From Clostridiales bacterium (GTDB lineage: Bacteria > Bacillota > Clostridia > Lachnospirales > Cellulosilyticaceae): a DNA stretch of 64,000 bases. Made by a program: the position numbers and the translations under genes. This document shows positions 1-8,197 of this stretch, piece by piece; within the stretch, counting starts at the first letter, position 1; each line of letters opens with the position of its first letter. Location: the NCBI GenBank assembly GCA_019418225.1, contig DYCF01000004.1, positions 91,621-155,620 of the forward strand, read 5' to 3'. The notes under the pieces were generated by a model. It made no database searches, was not told the DNA's origin, and worked only from the letters and a program-made list of their open reading frames with translations.

Positions 1-560
1 AATTCATGAACTAAACGATATTTACAAGCTGGACACAAGTCCCCTTCGATTTTAATACCTAATAGTTCCTCCATTTGTGGGCGTAAGTGTTTTGGAATAA
101 GATGCAGAGGCTCCTCACGCATTGGGCATCCATCTAAGGCATAAATTGGATCACTTGTTTCTAGGAGATGTTTAATCGCCTCAATAAGAGAAGACTTACC
201 TGCGCCAACAGGACCTACTAAATAGAGCACTTGCCTAGATTCTTCGCCTTTCATTGCTGCTGAACAAAAATATCTTACAATCTTCATAATTGTCTGATCT
301 ATGCCATAAAAATCATTTTTAAAGAAATGATAACGTTTAATCATCTCTTTACCATAGATTCGCATAAGACGTGCATCCTCTTCAGTCTTAATATAGTCTA
401 CCCCTGGCTCAGTGAGCAATCTATATAGTCTTTCATGGGCTAGCTCATAAATACTTGTATCTTCCTTTAGAATATCTAGATATTCTAAAAATGTTCCTTT
501 AAATTTTGTTCGTTTTCTTGCCTGTCTATCAGCCATAATAAGTTCAGAAAAATCCACCAT
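1..560 (-). CDS. prkA: PrkA-type serine protein kinase (AAA+ domain), 5' part only
   Basis: The reading frame runs off the left edge of the window; the first ~186 residues are present. They contain a Walker A motif (GPVGAGKSS, about residues 117-125) and a cysteine-bearing segment (CPACKYR) typical of the PrkA family. PrkA proteins join an AAA+ domain to a distant kinase-like C-terminus, and are linked to sporulation or stress in Firmicutes. The ATG at 560 is chosen because AAAGGAGTG lies 7-8 bases upstream. The start codon sits in the 3' arm of a perfect 15-bp inverted repeat (see 553-611). The C-terminal kinase part is outside the window. The family call is confident; its role in this organism is inferred. 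Confidence 0.87.
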   Translation of the reverse strand, partial: MVDFSELIMADRQARKRTKFKGTFLEYLDILKEDTSIYELAHERLYRLLTEPGVDYIKTEEDARLMRIYGKEMIKRYHFFKNDFYGIDQTIMKIVRYFCSAAMKGEESRQVLYLVGPVGAGKSSLIEAIKHLLETSDPIYALDGCPMREEPLHLIPKHLRPQMEELLGIKIEGDLCPACKYRLVHE

Positions 561-611
561 ATATTTTCACTCCTTTGCATAGGAAATGCTCTCTTTAAAA
601 TATATGGTGGA
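553..611 (-). promoter_or_regulatory. 15-bp inverted repeat enclosing the prkA start codon
   Basis: Bases 553-567 and 597-611 are perfect inverted complements (TCCACCATATATTTT and its reverse complement). In prkA mRNA the 3' arm contains the ATG and first codons. The ribosome site AAAGGAG lies in the loop, beside a small GCAT/ATGC inner stem. Five T residues follow the 3' arm in the transcript, so it also formally resembles an intrinsic terminator for the upstream maltodextrin operon. Either role, or both, is inference. Confidence 0.6.
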
Positions 612-645
612 CTTTAACAATAAATTCTTATTTCTTGTTTTTTAT

Positions 646-2412
646 TTAGATTAATTTTTTTATAATTAAGATACCATTCTTGCCGAGTTTGTTCACTTTT
701 AAATAACGACTATACATAACTTGTCCTTCTATAGGTACCTCAATTTCATTTTCACTACAGTTTAATATAATCTTTAACTTATTTTGGTTATAATCATCTA
801 TCTTTAGAAATTCAAGTACTCTAGAATTCTCTAGCTCATGGGTAAAATGAAAATTTCTACTCTTAAAAAGTGGCTCCGTAAGACGTAACTGTAACAATGT
901 CTGAATAGTTTCCATTTCTTCTTTATACAGTCCCTCTTCAATTTCCTTCCAAGGCATACATCTTCTACAATCCGGGTCATGTGCCCCATCTAAAAGCACT
1001 TCAGTCCCATAAAAAATGCAAGGACTACCTGGCATAGCAAGTAATAATAATATTTGCTGATACATTTTGTCTTTATTTTGAATACGATGCATTAGCCTAG
1101 CTGTATCATGGGAATCTAACAAGTTAAACAGTACATCATTCGTCTGTTGCATATATAAGGTGTAGCATCTATTAATGAGAGCTTCAAACTTTTCACTTGT
1201 CTCTTCCTGGTTCAGCCAAAAATCTGTAATTGTTTCACCTAAAGGATAATTCATCACCGCATCAAATTCATCGCCACGTAGCCAACTTATCGCATCATTC
1301 CATATCTCGCCAAGTATATAGAGGTCTTGCTTTATCGCTTTAAGCCTTCTTCTAAGTGCCTTACAGAAACTATGGGATACTTCATTAGCCACATCTAAGC
1401 GAATCCCATCAATCTGATAAGTATTTACCCAATACTCACAAATACTGATTAAATATTCTTGAACAACTTCATTGTTCGTATTGAATTTAGGCATCTTGTC
1501 ATTAAAAGCAAAGCTAAAATAACGCCCTTCATGCGCATTGTTACCTCGAGGGTCAAAAGGCCATTCATTCACCATGAACCAATCATAATACTTAGAATTA
1601 GGCCCCTTTTCTACCACGTCCTGCCATTTAGGAAATACGGCGCCTGCATGATTAAATACGCCATCTAACATGACTTTAATCCCCAAAGCATGTGCCTTCT
1701 CTACTAATTCTTTCATTGTCTCCTCATCACCAAAGTAAGGATCTATTTTAAAATAATCAATCGTATCATATTTATGAGTACTTGGACTTTCATTAATAGG
1801 TGTTAAGTAAATACCTGAAATATGAAGTGACTTTAAATAGGGTAACTTTTCAATAATTCCCCTTAAATCACCTCCATAAAATTCATTGTTTTTCACGGTA
1901 TCTTGTGGCCCTGCCCATGATAATGTGCCTTCTTTATTTAAACTTGCATCGCCATTACAAAAACGCTCTGGAAAGATTTGATACCATATGGTGTCATTTA
2001 CCCATTTAGGTACTGTATTAATATCACTTTTATTCATCCATGGGAATGTAAAATATTGAGGTTGACCTTTCATCTCTTCTAAATCTTCTAAGGTATAAAA
2101 GCCATCTTCAAAATAATAGATGACCTCCTCATTACATATAAGCTCGAAATAATAGCGACATCTTTTAAAGGGTGGCTGTACTGTTGTGGTCCACCAATTA
2201 TGATGTGCTAAGCGCTTTTTAAACACTATTTCTTCTCGTTTTCCTTCCCAAGTGCTGTTACTTCCCAAAATTCCATTCGTGAAAGGGTCTCCATAGTGTA
2301 AAAACACTTTGGAGACCTCCTGACCCGTTTTCAAATTAATAATTAAGTTATTTTCATCTAATGCATAGCAATAATTATCGCTGCTACGATGATATACTCC
2401 CTGAAGTTCCAT
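646..2412 (-). CDS. GH13 maltodextrin hydrolase (neopullulanase/cyclomaltodextrinase type)
   Basis: 588 residues with no signal peptide, so probably cytosolic. An N-terminal beta-rich region (about 1-120) resembles the CBM34-like domain of neopullulanase and maltogenic amylase. The GH13 regions follow in order: DGVFNH (250-255), GIRLDVANE (336-344, nucleophile D340), GEIW (acid/base E369) and LLDSHD (431-436, stabiliser D436). The family hydrolyses maltodextrins, cyclodextrins or pullulan to short glucosides. It is the last gene of the mal locus, just after the chemoreceptor, and fits with MalP/MalQ in intracellular breakdown of imported oligosaccharides. Precise specificity cannot be read from sequence. 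Confidence 0.9.
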   Translation of the reverse strand: MELQGVYHRSSDNYCYALDENNLIINLKTGQEVSKVFLHYGDPFTNGILGSNSTWEGKREEIVFKKRLAHHNWWTTTVQPPFKRCRYYFELICNEEVIYYFEDGFYTLEDLEEMKGQPQYFTFPWMNKSDINTVPKWVNDTIWYQIFPERFCNGDASLNKEGTLSWAGPQDTVKNNEFYGGDLRGIIEKLPYLKSLHISGIYLTPINESPSTHKYDTIDYFKIDPYFGDEETMKELVEKAHALGIKVMLDGVFNHAGAVFPKWQDVVEKGPNSKYYDWFMVNEWPFDPRGNNAHEGRYFSFAFNDKMPKFNTNNEVVQEYLISICEYWVNTYQIDGIRLDVANEVSHSFCKALRRRLKAIKQDLYILGEIWNDAISWLRGDEFDAVMNYPLGETITDFWLNQEETSEKFEALINRCYTLYMQQTNDVLFNLLDSHDTARLMHRIQNKDKMYQQILLLLAMPGSPCIFYGTEVLLDGAHDPDCRRCMPWKEIEEGLYKEEMETIQTLLQLRLTEPLFKSRNFHFTHELENSRVLEFLKIDDYNQNKLKIILNCSENEIEVPIEGQVMYSRYLKVNKLGKNGILIIKKLI

Positions 2413-2433
2413 ATATCCTCCCTCACATTTAAG

Positions 2434-4407
2434 CTAATAACATTTCTCTAATTCTTTTACAATTTCATTCATCTGCGCCGCTAGCTGATTAATCATCGTT
2501 GCACATTCAGCTTGTGTTATAGTTTTTTCATTGACTTCTTCTGTCACACAAGCAAACTCCTGCGCAATCGCATTAATTTTTACAACACGCTCTAATACAC
2601 TATTTTTGTGCTTATCAATGATTGTAATCAAATCATTTGTATGATTAATTTCTTCATCAATATAATTCATTTTGCCTAAGATCATCTGAAAGCTCTTGTT
2701 GGCATCATCTACTAAAGGCCTTTGATGCTCAAAAAGATTTACCGCTTCACCTAGTTCACCTATTGCAGAACGGCTCTTTTCTTCAATAACTGCTAAAAGA
2801 CCTTGAATTGCATGAATTGCCTCACTTGTTTGCTGAGATAAATTACGCACCTCACTAGCAATTACAGCAAATCCTCTGCCAAAGTTACCAGCCCTTGCAG
2901 CTTCAATAGACGCATTTAATGCTAATAACTCTGTTTGATCATTAATGCCTTTTACCATTGTCAGTATGCCGTATATATTGGCTGTTTCTTCACTTAATGC
3001 TTTTACTGAAGTGCTCACTTTATGACTCATTTCTATATTTTTAAGTGCATTGTCATCTAAAGTACTTAAACTTTGTTGTGTGTTTTCACTAACAGCCATA
3101 ACATCCTGTGATACATTTTGTACCTCGCCAACTACCTTGCCCACTTTACTTACTTGCTGCGAAAGCTGTTCCATAAGTTCTGCGGTTTCCTGTGTCTGCT
3201 CACTTTGAGTTTTCGCACCCTCCGCCACTTGTTTTACCGTACTGCTTACTTCACTGGCTAAACGTGCTGTTTCTCCACCTTGATCCTTCAAAGCCTCGGC
3301 ATTTTCTTTTACCTTTTCTGTAACAATTTGACTTGCTGCAAGCATCTGCCTAATTGAGCCTAGCATATGTATAAACCCGCTTATCACAAGATTTGTTTCT
3401 ACTTCTCGGCTCTTAATCACCTTTGAAATGTCTTCTTCAAAAACTAAATTACCCTCTTCAACCTTTTTCATATACTGGGCAATTTTTACAAGCGGCCTTG
3501 TAAGTTTCTTACCTAACATAACACTTAACAAAATAGCTACAATACTACACATGCATAAGACAATCAAAATATTAATACATGACCGGTTAAATCCTTGCAT
3601 TAAAACAGCTACTGGTGCAACACTCACAACCTGCCATCCATTGGTGCACTGAATTAAGCTTACAATATTACGCTTTACATTACTTGTCACCACTACTTCT
3701 TGACGTTCTTCTTCCCCCATAGCCTGAAGTAATTGCTGCAGTGATATGGTATCTGCACTACCTGCAATCATTTTATTATCTTCATCTAATATTGCAAGAG
3801 ACATTTGCCCCTCTACATTACTTAAATCTAAAAGTTCATTTAAGTAATCACTATTCATGGCAAAAATCACAGCCCCCTCACTGCCACCTGCTACCTTTCT
3901 TGCCAAATAAATATTGCCATCATCTAAGGTAAACCATGTAAACTCTGTAGTTTGTGCCGTAACTACCTTATCATATACTCTATTTAATTTAAAATTTTGT
4001 AAGTTAAATGTATCCTTCGTCTTTACATTTTTATAATAAATGGTATCGTTTCCGTAAATATAAATACCATTTATAGCATCTTGCACTTTAATAACTGGTG
4101 AAACAACTTCTTGAACCTTTCCTCTTAATACAGATTGTTCGTTTGCACTTAGCTGATCATATTGATTTATCATCTTTTGGATATAAGAGGAACTTGTTAA
4201 ATCTCCCATTACCCCTCTACCTGTTTCAATAAAGCCATTTACATTATAGCTTAATTGTTCTACAAGCTTTTTAGTATATACGCTTACCAATTCTTCAGTA
4301 CTGTTAGTTGTAAACTTGATGCTCATAGACATGATAATCAGTGCGGGTACAATGGCAATAAATGAAAAGTACATAATAAGTTTAGTCTGCAGTTTTCTTT
4401 GCCTCAT
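2434..4407 (-). CDS. Methyl-accepting chemotaxis protein (transmembrane chemoreceptor)
   Basis: About 657 residues from the ATG at 4407, which follows AGGAGG by 6 bases; an upstream in-frame ATG at 4428 lacks a ribosome site. Order: an N-terminal membrane helix (about 9-30), an extracellular sensing region of about 240 residues, a second membrane helix (about 275-298), a HAMP-like linker, and a long coiled-coil signalling domain. The signalling tip (ELLALNASIEAARAG then GFAVIASEVRNLSQ) is the CheA/CheW-binding hairpin. It lies between malG and the amylase with short gaps, so it is probably cotranscribed. Sensing of maltodextrin, directly or through MalE, is a reasonable inference. Tips of this kind also occur in receptors not used for taxis. 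Confidence 0.92.
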   Translation of the reverse strand: MRQRKLQTKLIMYFSFIAIVPALIIMSMSIKFTTNSTEELVSVYTKKLVEQLSYNVNGFIETGRGVMGDLTSSSYIQKMINQYDQLSANEQSVLRGKVQEVVSPVIKVQDAINGIYIYGNDTIYYKNVKTKDTFNLQNFKLNRVYDKVVTAQTTEFTWFTLDDGNIYLARKVAGGSEGAVIFAMNSDYLNELLDLSNVEGQMSLAILDEDNKMIAGSADTISLQQLLQAMGEEERQEVVVTSNVKRNIVSLIQCTNGWQVVSVAPVAVLMQGFNRSCINILIVLCMCSIVAILLSVMLGKKLTRPLVKIAQYMKKVEEGNLVFEEDISKVIKSREVETNLVISGFIHMLGSIRQMLAASQIVTEKVKENAEALKDQGGETARLASEVSSTVKQVAEGAKTQSEQTQETAELMEQLSQQVSKVGKVVGEVQNVSQDVMAVSENTQQSLSTLDDNALKNIEMSHKVSTSVKALSEETANIYGILTMVKGINDQTELLALNASIEAARAGNFGRGFAVIASEVRNLSQQTSEAIHAIQGLLAVIEEKSRSAIGELGEAVNLFEHQRPLVDDANKSFQMILGKMNYIDEEINHTNDLITIIDKHKNSVLERVVKINAIAQEFACVTEEVNEKTITQAECATMINQLAAQMNEIVKELEKCY

Positions 4408-4438
4408 AAATCTTCCTCCTATATCCATATTTAAAATA

Positions 4439-5293
4439 CTATTTTACAGAACCACTTGTAACACCTGATACATAGTATTTTTGAAGCCAAATAAATAATA
4501 TGGTAATTGGAATAGCAATACATACACTACCAGCAGCAAACATGGTGAAGCAGTTTTCAATATTTTCTTTTTCTGTCATATACCAAAGTCCAATAGCTAC
4601 TGTATATTTTTCATAGTTGTCACCCATGATAATCTTTGCAAAAATATAATCCATCCAAGGTGAAATAAATGCTTGAAGTGCTGTATACACAATAATTGGT
4701 TTTGAAAGTGGTAATACAATCTTTGTAAAAACTTGTGCATTAGTCGCTCCATCAATACGTGCTGCTTCATCTATTTCTTTGGAAATTGTATCAAAGAATC
4801 CTTTAGAAATATAAAATGTTGTCGCTGCTGATGCTGAATATACTAAAACAAGTGCCAGAAGGCTTTGTGTTAAACCTACAGCCTTTAAAACATAATATAC
4901 AGCAATCATTGACATAAAGCCTGGGAACATACCAAGTACAAGAGCTAAATTCATATATGCTTTTCTAAGTCTAAAACGCATTCTAGACATTACATAAGAT
5001 ACAGATAAATTGATTGTTGTACTTAATGCGCAAGATCCAATAGCTACAATTAACGTATTCACAAACCACTTTTTAAATGGAAAGACACTAGCATCCGAAA
5101 AAAGTCTTGCATAATTATTAAGTGTAAATTGTTTAGGAATAAAATACTGTACAAATGCTTTTCCTTCTGCCCTAAAAGACGTTAATATAATCCATATAAT
5201 TGGAATCAGCCAAATGATACTCATAATTCCAAGTATCGCATAAACGGTTCCATTGCTTAATTTTTTACGTGCAGTATTGGTCATTTTACTCAT
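4439..5293 (-). CDS. malG: Maltodextrin ABC importer permease, MalG type
   Basis: 284 residues with about six membrane helices. The ABC permease EAA loop reads EAARIDGATNAQVFTKIVLP (about 176-195), the contact point for the cytoplasmic ATPase. Its ATG overlaps the malF stop codon (ATGA, 4 bases), implying translational coupling. With MalF it should form the channel for maltodextrin delivered by MalE. No ATPase gene lies in the locus, so a shared MsmK/MalK-type subunit encoded elsewhere is presumed. Substrate is inferred from the neighbouring malP, malQ and amylase. Confidence 0.92.
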   Translation of the reverse strand: MSKMTNTARKKLSNGTVYAILGIMSIIWLIPIIWIILTSFRAEGKAFVQYFIPKQFTLNNYARLFSDASVFPFKKWFVNTLIVAIGSCALSTTINLSVSYVMSRMRFRLRKAYMNLALVLGMFPGFMSMIAVYYVLKAVGLTQSLLALVLVYSASAATTFYISKGFFDTISKEIDEAARIDGATNAQVFTKIVLPLSKPIIVYTALQAFISPWMDYIFAKIIMGDNYEKYTVAIGLWYMTEKENIENCFTMFAAGSVCIAIPITILFIWLQKYYVSGVTSGSVK

Positions 5294-6684
5294 TGGAAAT
5301 CCTCCTCATTCTTTGCTGATGACGTAAAGTTGAAGGCAATTAATGAAAAGATAACTGAAATTACAAAGACTGCGATACCAATGACAGATGCACGGCTATA
5401 ATCTTTGTAGTTAACTGTTAGCTTATAGAGCCAAGTTACAAGTAAATCTGTCTTACCAGCAAAATAATAATCTGTTGCCAAAGGTTCTCCTTTTGTTAAG
5501 AAGAAGATTACATTAAAGTTATTAATATTACCAATAAATTGTGTAATTAAATAAGGGGATGTGACAAATAAGATATAAGGCATTGTAATTTTTATAAAGG
5601 CCTTAACTGGAGATGCCCCATCAATTTCAGCAGCTTCATAAAGTTCTTTAGGTATATTCATTAAAATACCAGATGTAATCAACATCGTATAAGGAATACC
5701 AATCCAAAGGTTAACTGCTAGTACTGTGATTCTAGCATATGTAGGGTTTTCTAAGAACTGAATCAAATTTTGAGTAAGTCCTAGGTTTTGAAGTACTGCA
5801 TTAATTGGACCATAGTCATTAAGCATAACACGCATAACAAGTAATGAAATAAACTGTGGGATTGCCATAGTGAGTACAAAGATTGTACGCCACATTTTTT
5901 TTAGGCGAATTCCATTTTTATTAATCATAAGTGCTAGTATAATACCACCTAAATAGCAGCTAGCTGTAGCAATTACTGCCCATGTGATTGTCCAACCTAA
6001 AACTGGGAAAAAAGTATGACTAAATGAAGAAGAGCTAAATAACATATCCTTAAAGTTTGCAAGTCCTACCCAGTCAAATAAAGCTCCTGGTGGTTGATGA
6101 TCTCTATCATAATTTGTAAAGGCTATTAATATCATATATGCGAGTGGTAATACTGTAAAAATCATAACGCCTATAAGTGGAATAGCCATCAGTGTTACAT
6201 GGAAACGCTCATCTAATAAACTTTTTAATTCTTCTTTAAATGTTGGGATGTGTCTATTATTTTGAACTAATTTTTGTACATTCCAAGCACTATGTATATT
6301 ACTTACGTAAATCACCAAGAAGATAGCTACAACTGCTAAGGCACACACACCATAAAGTAAAAACAGCATGGAGTTATCACCTTGTGAAAGCACTTCTATA
6401 CCTAGTGCCTCATCCATTACCCAGCCTTGTGCGTTTGTGCCAAGTGTAATTAGGCCTTGTAATTTACTTAAACCTATAGCTATTAAGAAATAAATAAAAA
6501 CTATTTCACTTACTAGATACAGAAGTCCTTTTACAAACTGTTTTCTAGCGATATTCCCTAACCCCATGATTAAGAAAGAAAGTTTAGTAAAAATATCTCC
6601 TTTCGTAAAGATGGTAAAGAGATTTTCTTTTTTTGAATGGCTTTTTACTTTTTTGGTTTGCCTACTTATAACGCCTGCACTCAT
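5290..6684 (-). CDS. malF: Maltodextrin ABC importer permease, MalF type
   Basis: 464 residues. An N-terminal extension with two or three membrane helices (about 45-145) precedes the usual six-helix core, as in Gram-positive MalC/GanP-type permeases. The EAA loop reads EAAEIDGASPVKAFIKITMP (about 350-369). It is separated from malE by about 100 bases that hold a strong stem-loop, and overlaps malG by 4 bases. The partner and operon arrangement is typical for a type I carbohydrate importer. Confidence 0.92.
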   Translation of the reverse strand: MSAGVISRQTKKVKSHSKKENLFTIFTKGDIFTKLSFLIMGLGNIARKQFVKGLLYLVSEIVFIYFLIAIGLSKLQGLITLGTNAQGWVMDEALGIEVLSQGDNSMLFLLYGVCALAVVAIFLVIYVSNIHSAWNVQKLVQNNRHIPTFKEELKSLLDERFHVTLMAIPLIGVMIFTVLPLAYMILIAFTNYDRDHQPPGALFDWVGLANFKDMLFSSSSFSHTFFPVLGWTITWAVIATASCYLGGIILALMINKNGIRLKKMWRTIFVLTMAIPQFISLLVMRVMLNDYGPINAVLQNLGLTQNLIQFLENPTYARITVLAVNLWIGIPYTMLITSGILMNIPKELYEAAEIDGASPVKAFIKITMPYILFVTSPYLITQFIGNINNFNVIFFLTKGEPLATDYYFAGKTDLLVTWLYKLTVNYKDYSRASVIGIAVFVISVIFSLIAFNFTSSAKNEEDFQ

Positions 6685-6721
6685 ATAAACCTCCTTAGAT
6701 TCTTCTTAAAAAGTTATTTTT

Positions 6722-6751
6722 ATGGCAGTACTTGAAAACAAGTACTGCCAT
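6722..6751 (-). other. Stem-loop between malE and malF
   Basis: A perfect 13-bp inverted repeat (6722-6734 with 6739-6751, arm ATGGCAGTACTTG) with a 4-base loop. On the minus strand it is followed by AAAAATAAC rather than a run of U, so it is not a canonical terminator. Hairpins at this place in sugar ABC operons commonly protect the binding-protein part of the mRNA and lower permease expression; that role here is inferred. Confidence 0.7.
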
Positions 6752-6782
6752 TTATTACTTCATCCTAAATAAGCCAATAATA

Positions 6783-8078
6783 TTACTCAGCACCTTCAGT
6801 AATTGTTGCAACTAATGTATCGAGTTTTGCTTGATAATCAGCTTCTGTAATTGTACCATCAAATGTTTCTTGAACGAATGCTTTTGTTGCATCCCAGAAT
6901 TTACCCATTTGTGGAATAGAAGGCATTGCATAAGAATAATTAAGTTGTGCAAGAAGTGCCGCAACTGCTGGATCTGATGTTACTTCACTACTTTCAGAAA
7001 GTGATTTAGCTACTGGTACAGCACCACGATCTTCAAAACGTTTTAACTGATTGTCTTCATTTGTAAGCCAATTTGCAAGAGCCATTGCTTCAAGAGGATA
7101 CTTCGTATTAGCTTTTACACAATAGATTTTGAAACCTGAGAAAGAAGACATGTGTTTTTCTTCACCATTAAAGTTAAGTGTTGGAAGTTCAGCAACTCCG
7201 AAGTTATCTCCTAAAACTTCTTTGTAGGTTTCTGTTTTCCAAGGACCTGCAATATAAGCACCTAATGTACCTGCTTCAAATTGTGTTGCAGCTACTGTAT
7301 CATCAAATGATACAACGCCTTCAGCTTTAAGACCACCTAATAATTTAGCAACTTCAAGTCCTTGTTCATTGTTAAATGTAACAGTTTTTGGATCTGAACC
7401 ATCTGTTCCAAATAATTCACAACCATTTGATAAGAAAAATGGACCTGAGTAATAAGCATTAGCAATATCCATTGCAAATGGTGTCACACCATCAGCTACA
7501 TCTGCTGTTAACATTGCATCTAATGATTTAACTTGATCTTCATTGAAAATTGCTTTGTTATAGAATAAGAAATATGTTTCTGAAGCACTTGGATAGCCAT
7601 AAAGCTCTCCATCATATGTAGAAGCATTAACTGCTGCTTCAACAGAACGTTCTTTTATTTCATCTGCATATTTTGTATTTTTATAAACTGCACCAGCTTG
7701 TACAAGTTCACCAAGTTGGTCATGGGCAATAGCAAATACGTCTGCTGCTGCTTCTGTATCTTTTAAAACTTCTGTTTTAGCTTGGTCTTCACCATTAACA
7801 CGTACTGTAATATTCCAGTTAACCCCTGGGTTAGCTGACTTAAAGCTCTCAACCATTTCATTTAACATTGTTTGATCATCTTGTGAGCCCCATACTGTAA
7901 GTGTAACGTCAGTATTAGCTGGTGCTGTGCTTTCTTCTGCAGCTGCACTGCTTTCTGTTGGTGCTGTGCTTGGTGTAGCTGAAGTACTTGTACTACCGCC
8001 TCCACAACCTGCTAATGAAAGTCCCATGGCACCAATTGTTAACATACTTACTATTTTAGAAAACATCTTTTTCTTCAT
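6783..8078 (-). CDS. malE: Maltodextrin-binding lipoprotein, MalE type
   Basis: 431 residues. A lipoprotein signal peptide ends in LSLAGCGGG (lipobox LAGC, Cys at 25), followed by a Ser/Thr/Ala-rich linker (about 28-56) and a family 1 solute-binding domain beginning LTVWGSQDD. It should be lipid-anchored outside the membrane and deliver maltodextrins to MalFG. The ribosome site AGGAGGAGATTTTC precedes the ATG. Upstream lie a hairpin (8131-8171) and a LacI-type palindrome (8177-8190). Substrate is inferred from the operon. Confidence 0.92.
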   Translation of the reverse strand: MKKKMFSKIVSMLTIGAMGLSLAGCGGGSTSTSATPSTAPTESSAAAEESTAPANTDVTLTVWGSQDDQTMLNEMVESFKSANPGVNWNITVRVNGEDQAKTEVLKDTEAAADVFAIAHDQLGELVQAGAVYKNTKYADEIKERSVEAAVNASTYDGELYGYPSASETYFLFYNKAIFNEDQVKSLDAMLTADVADGVTPFAMDIANAYYSGPFFLSNGCELFGTDGSDPKTVTFNNEQGLEVAKLLGGLKAEGVVSFDDTVAATQFEAGTLGAYIAGPWKTETYKEVLGDNFGVAELPTLNFNGEEKHMSSFSGFKIYCVKANTKYPLEAMALANWLTNEDNQLKRFEDRGAVPVAKSLSESSEVTSDPAVAALLAQLNYSYAMPSIPQMGKFWDATKAFVQETFDGTITEADYQAKLDTLVATITEGAE

Positions 8079-8130
8079 GAAAATCTCCTCCTATAAATAG
8101 TTCTTTTTATTTTTTTTACTTATATTAAAA

Positions 8131-8171
8131 CCTTGCCTATCCATGTCCTTATTACTCATTGACAGGCAAGG
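8131..8171 (-). terminator. Hairpin in the malP-malE gap (terminator or leader)
   Basis: Arms 8131-8141 and 8161-8171 pair over 11 bp; the pairing is complete only on the minus-strand RNA, where a G-U replaces an A/C mismatch. TTTTAATAT follows in that direction. It could partly end malQP transcription or act in the malE leader, since it lies between the LacI-type palindrome and the malE start. Confidence 0.6.
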
Positions 8172-8176
8172 AATTT

Positions 8177-8190
8177 AATCGGAAACGATT
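8177..8190. promoter_or_regulatory. Candidate LacI-family operator upstream of malE
   Basis: AATCGGAAACGATT is a palindrome with arms AATCG/CGATT around GAAA, of the kind bound by MalR/CcpA-type LacI regulators. It lies directly after the malP stop codon and about 100 bases upstream of malE. The regulator gene is not in this window. Confidence 0.55.
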
Positions 8191-8197
8191 CTAAATT

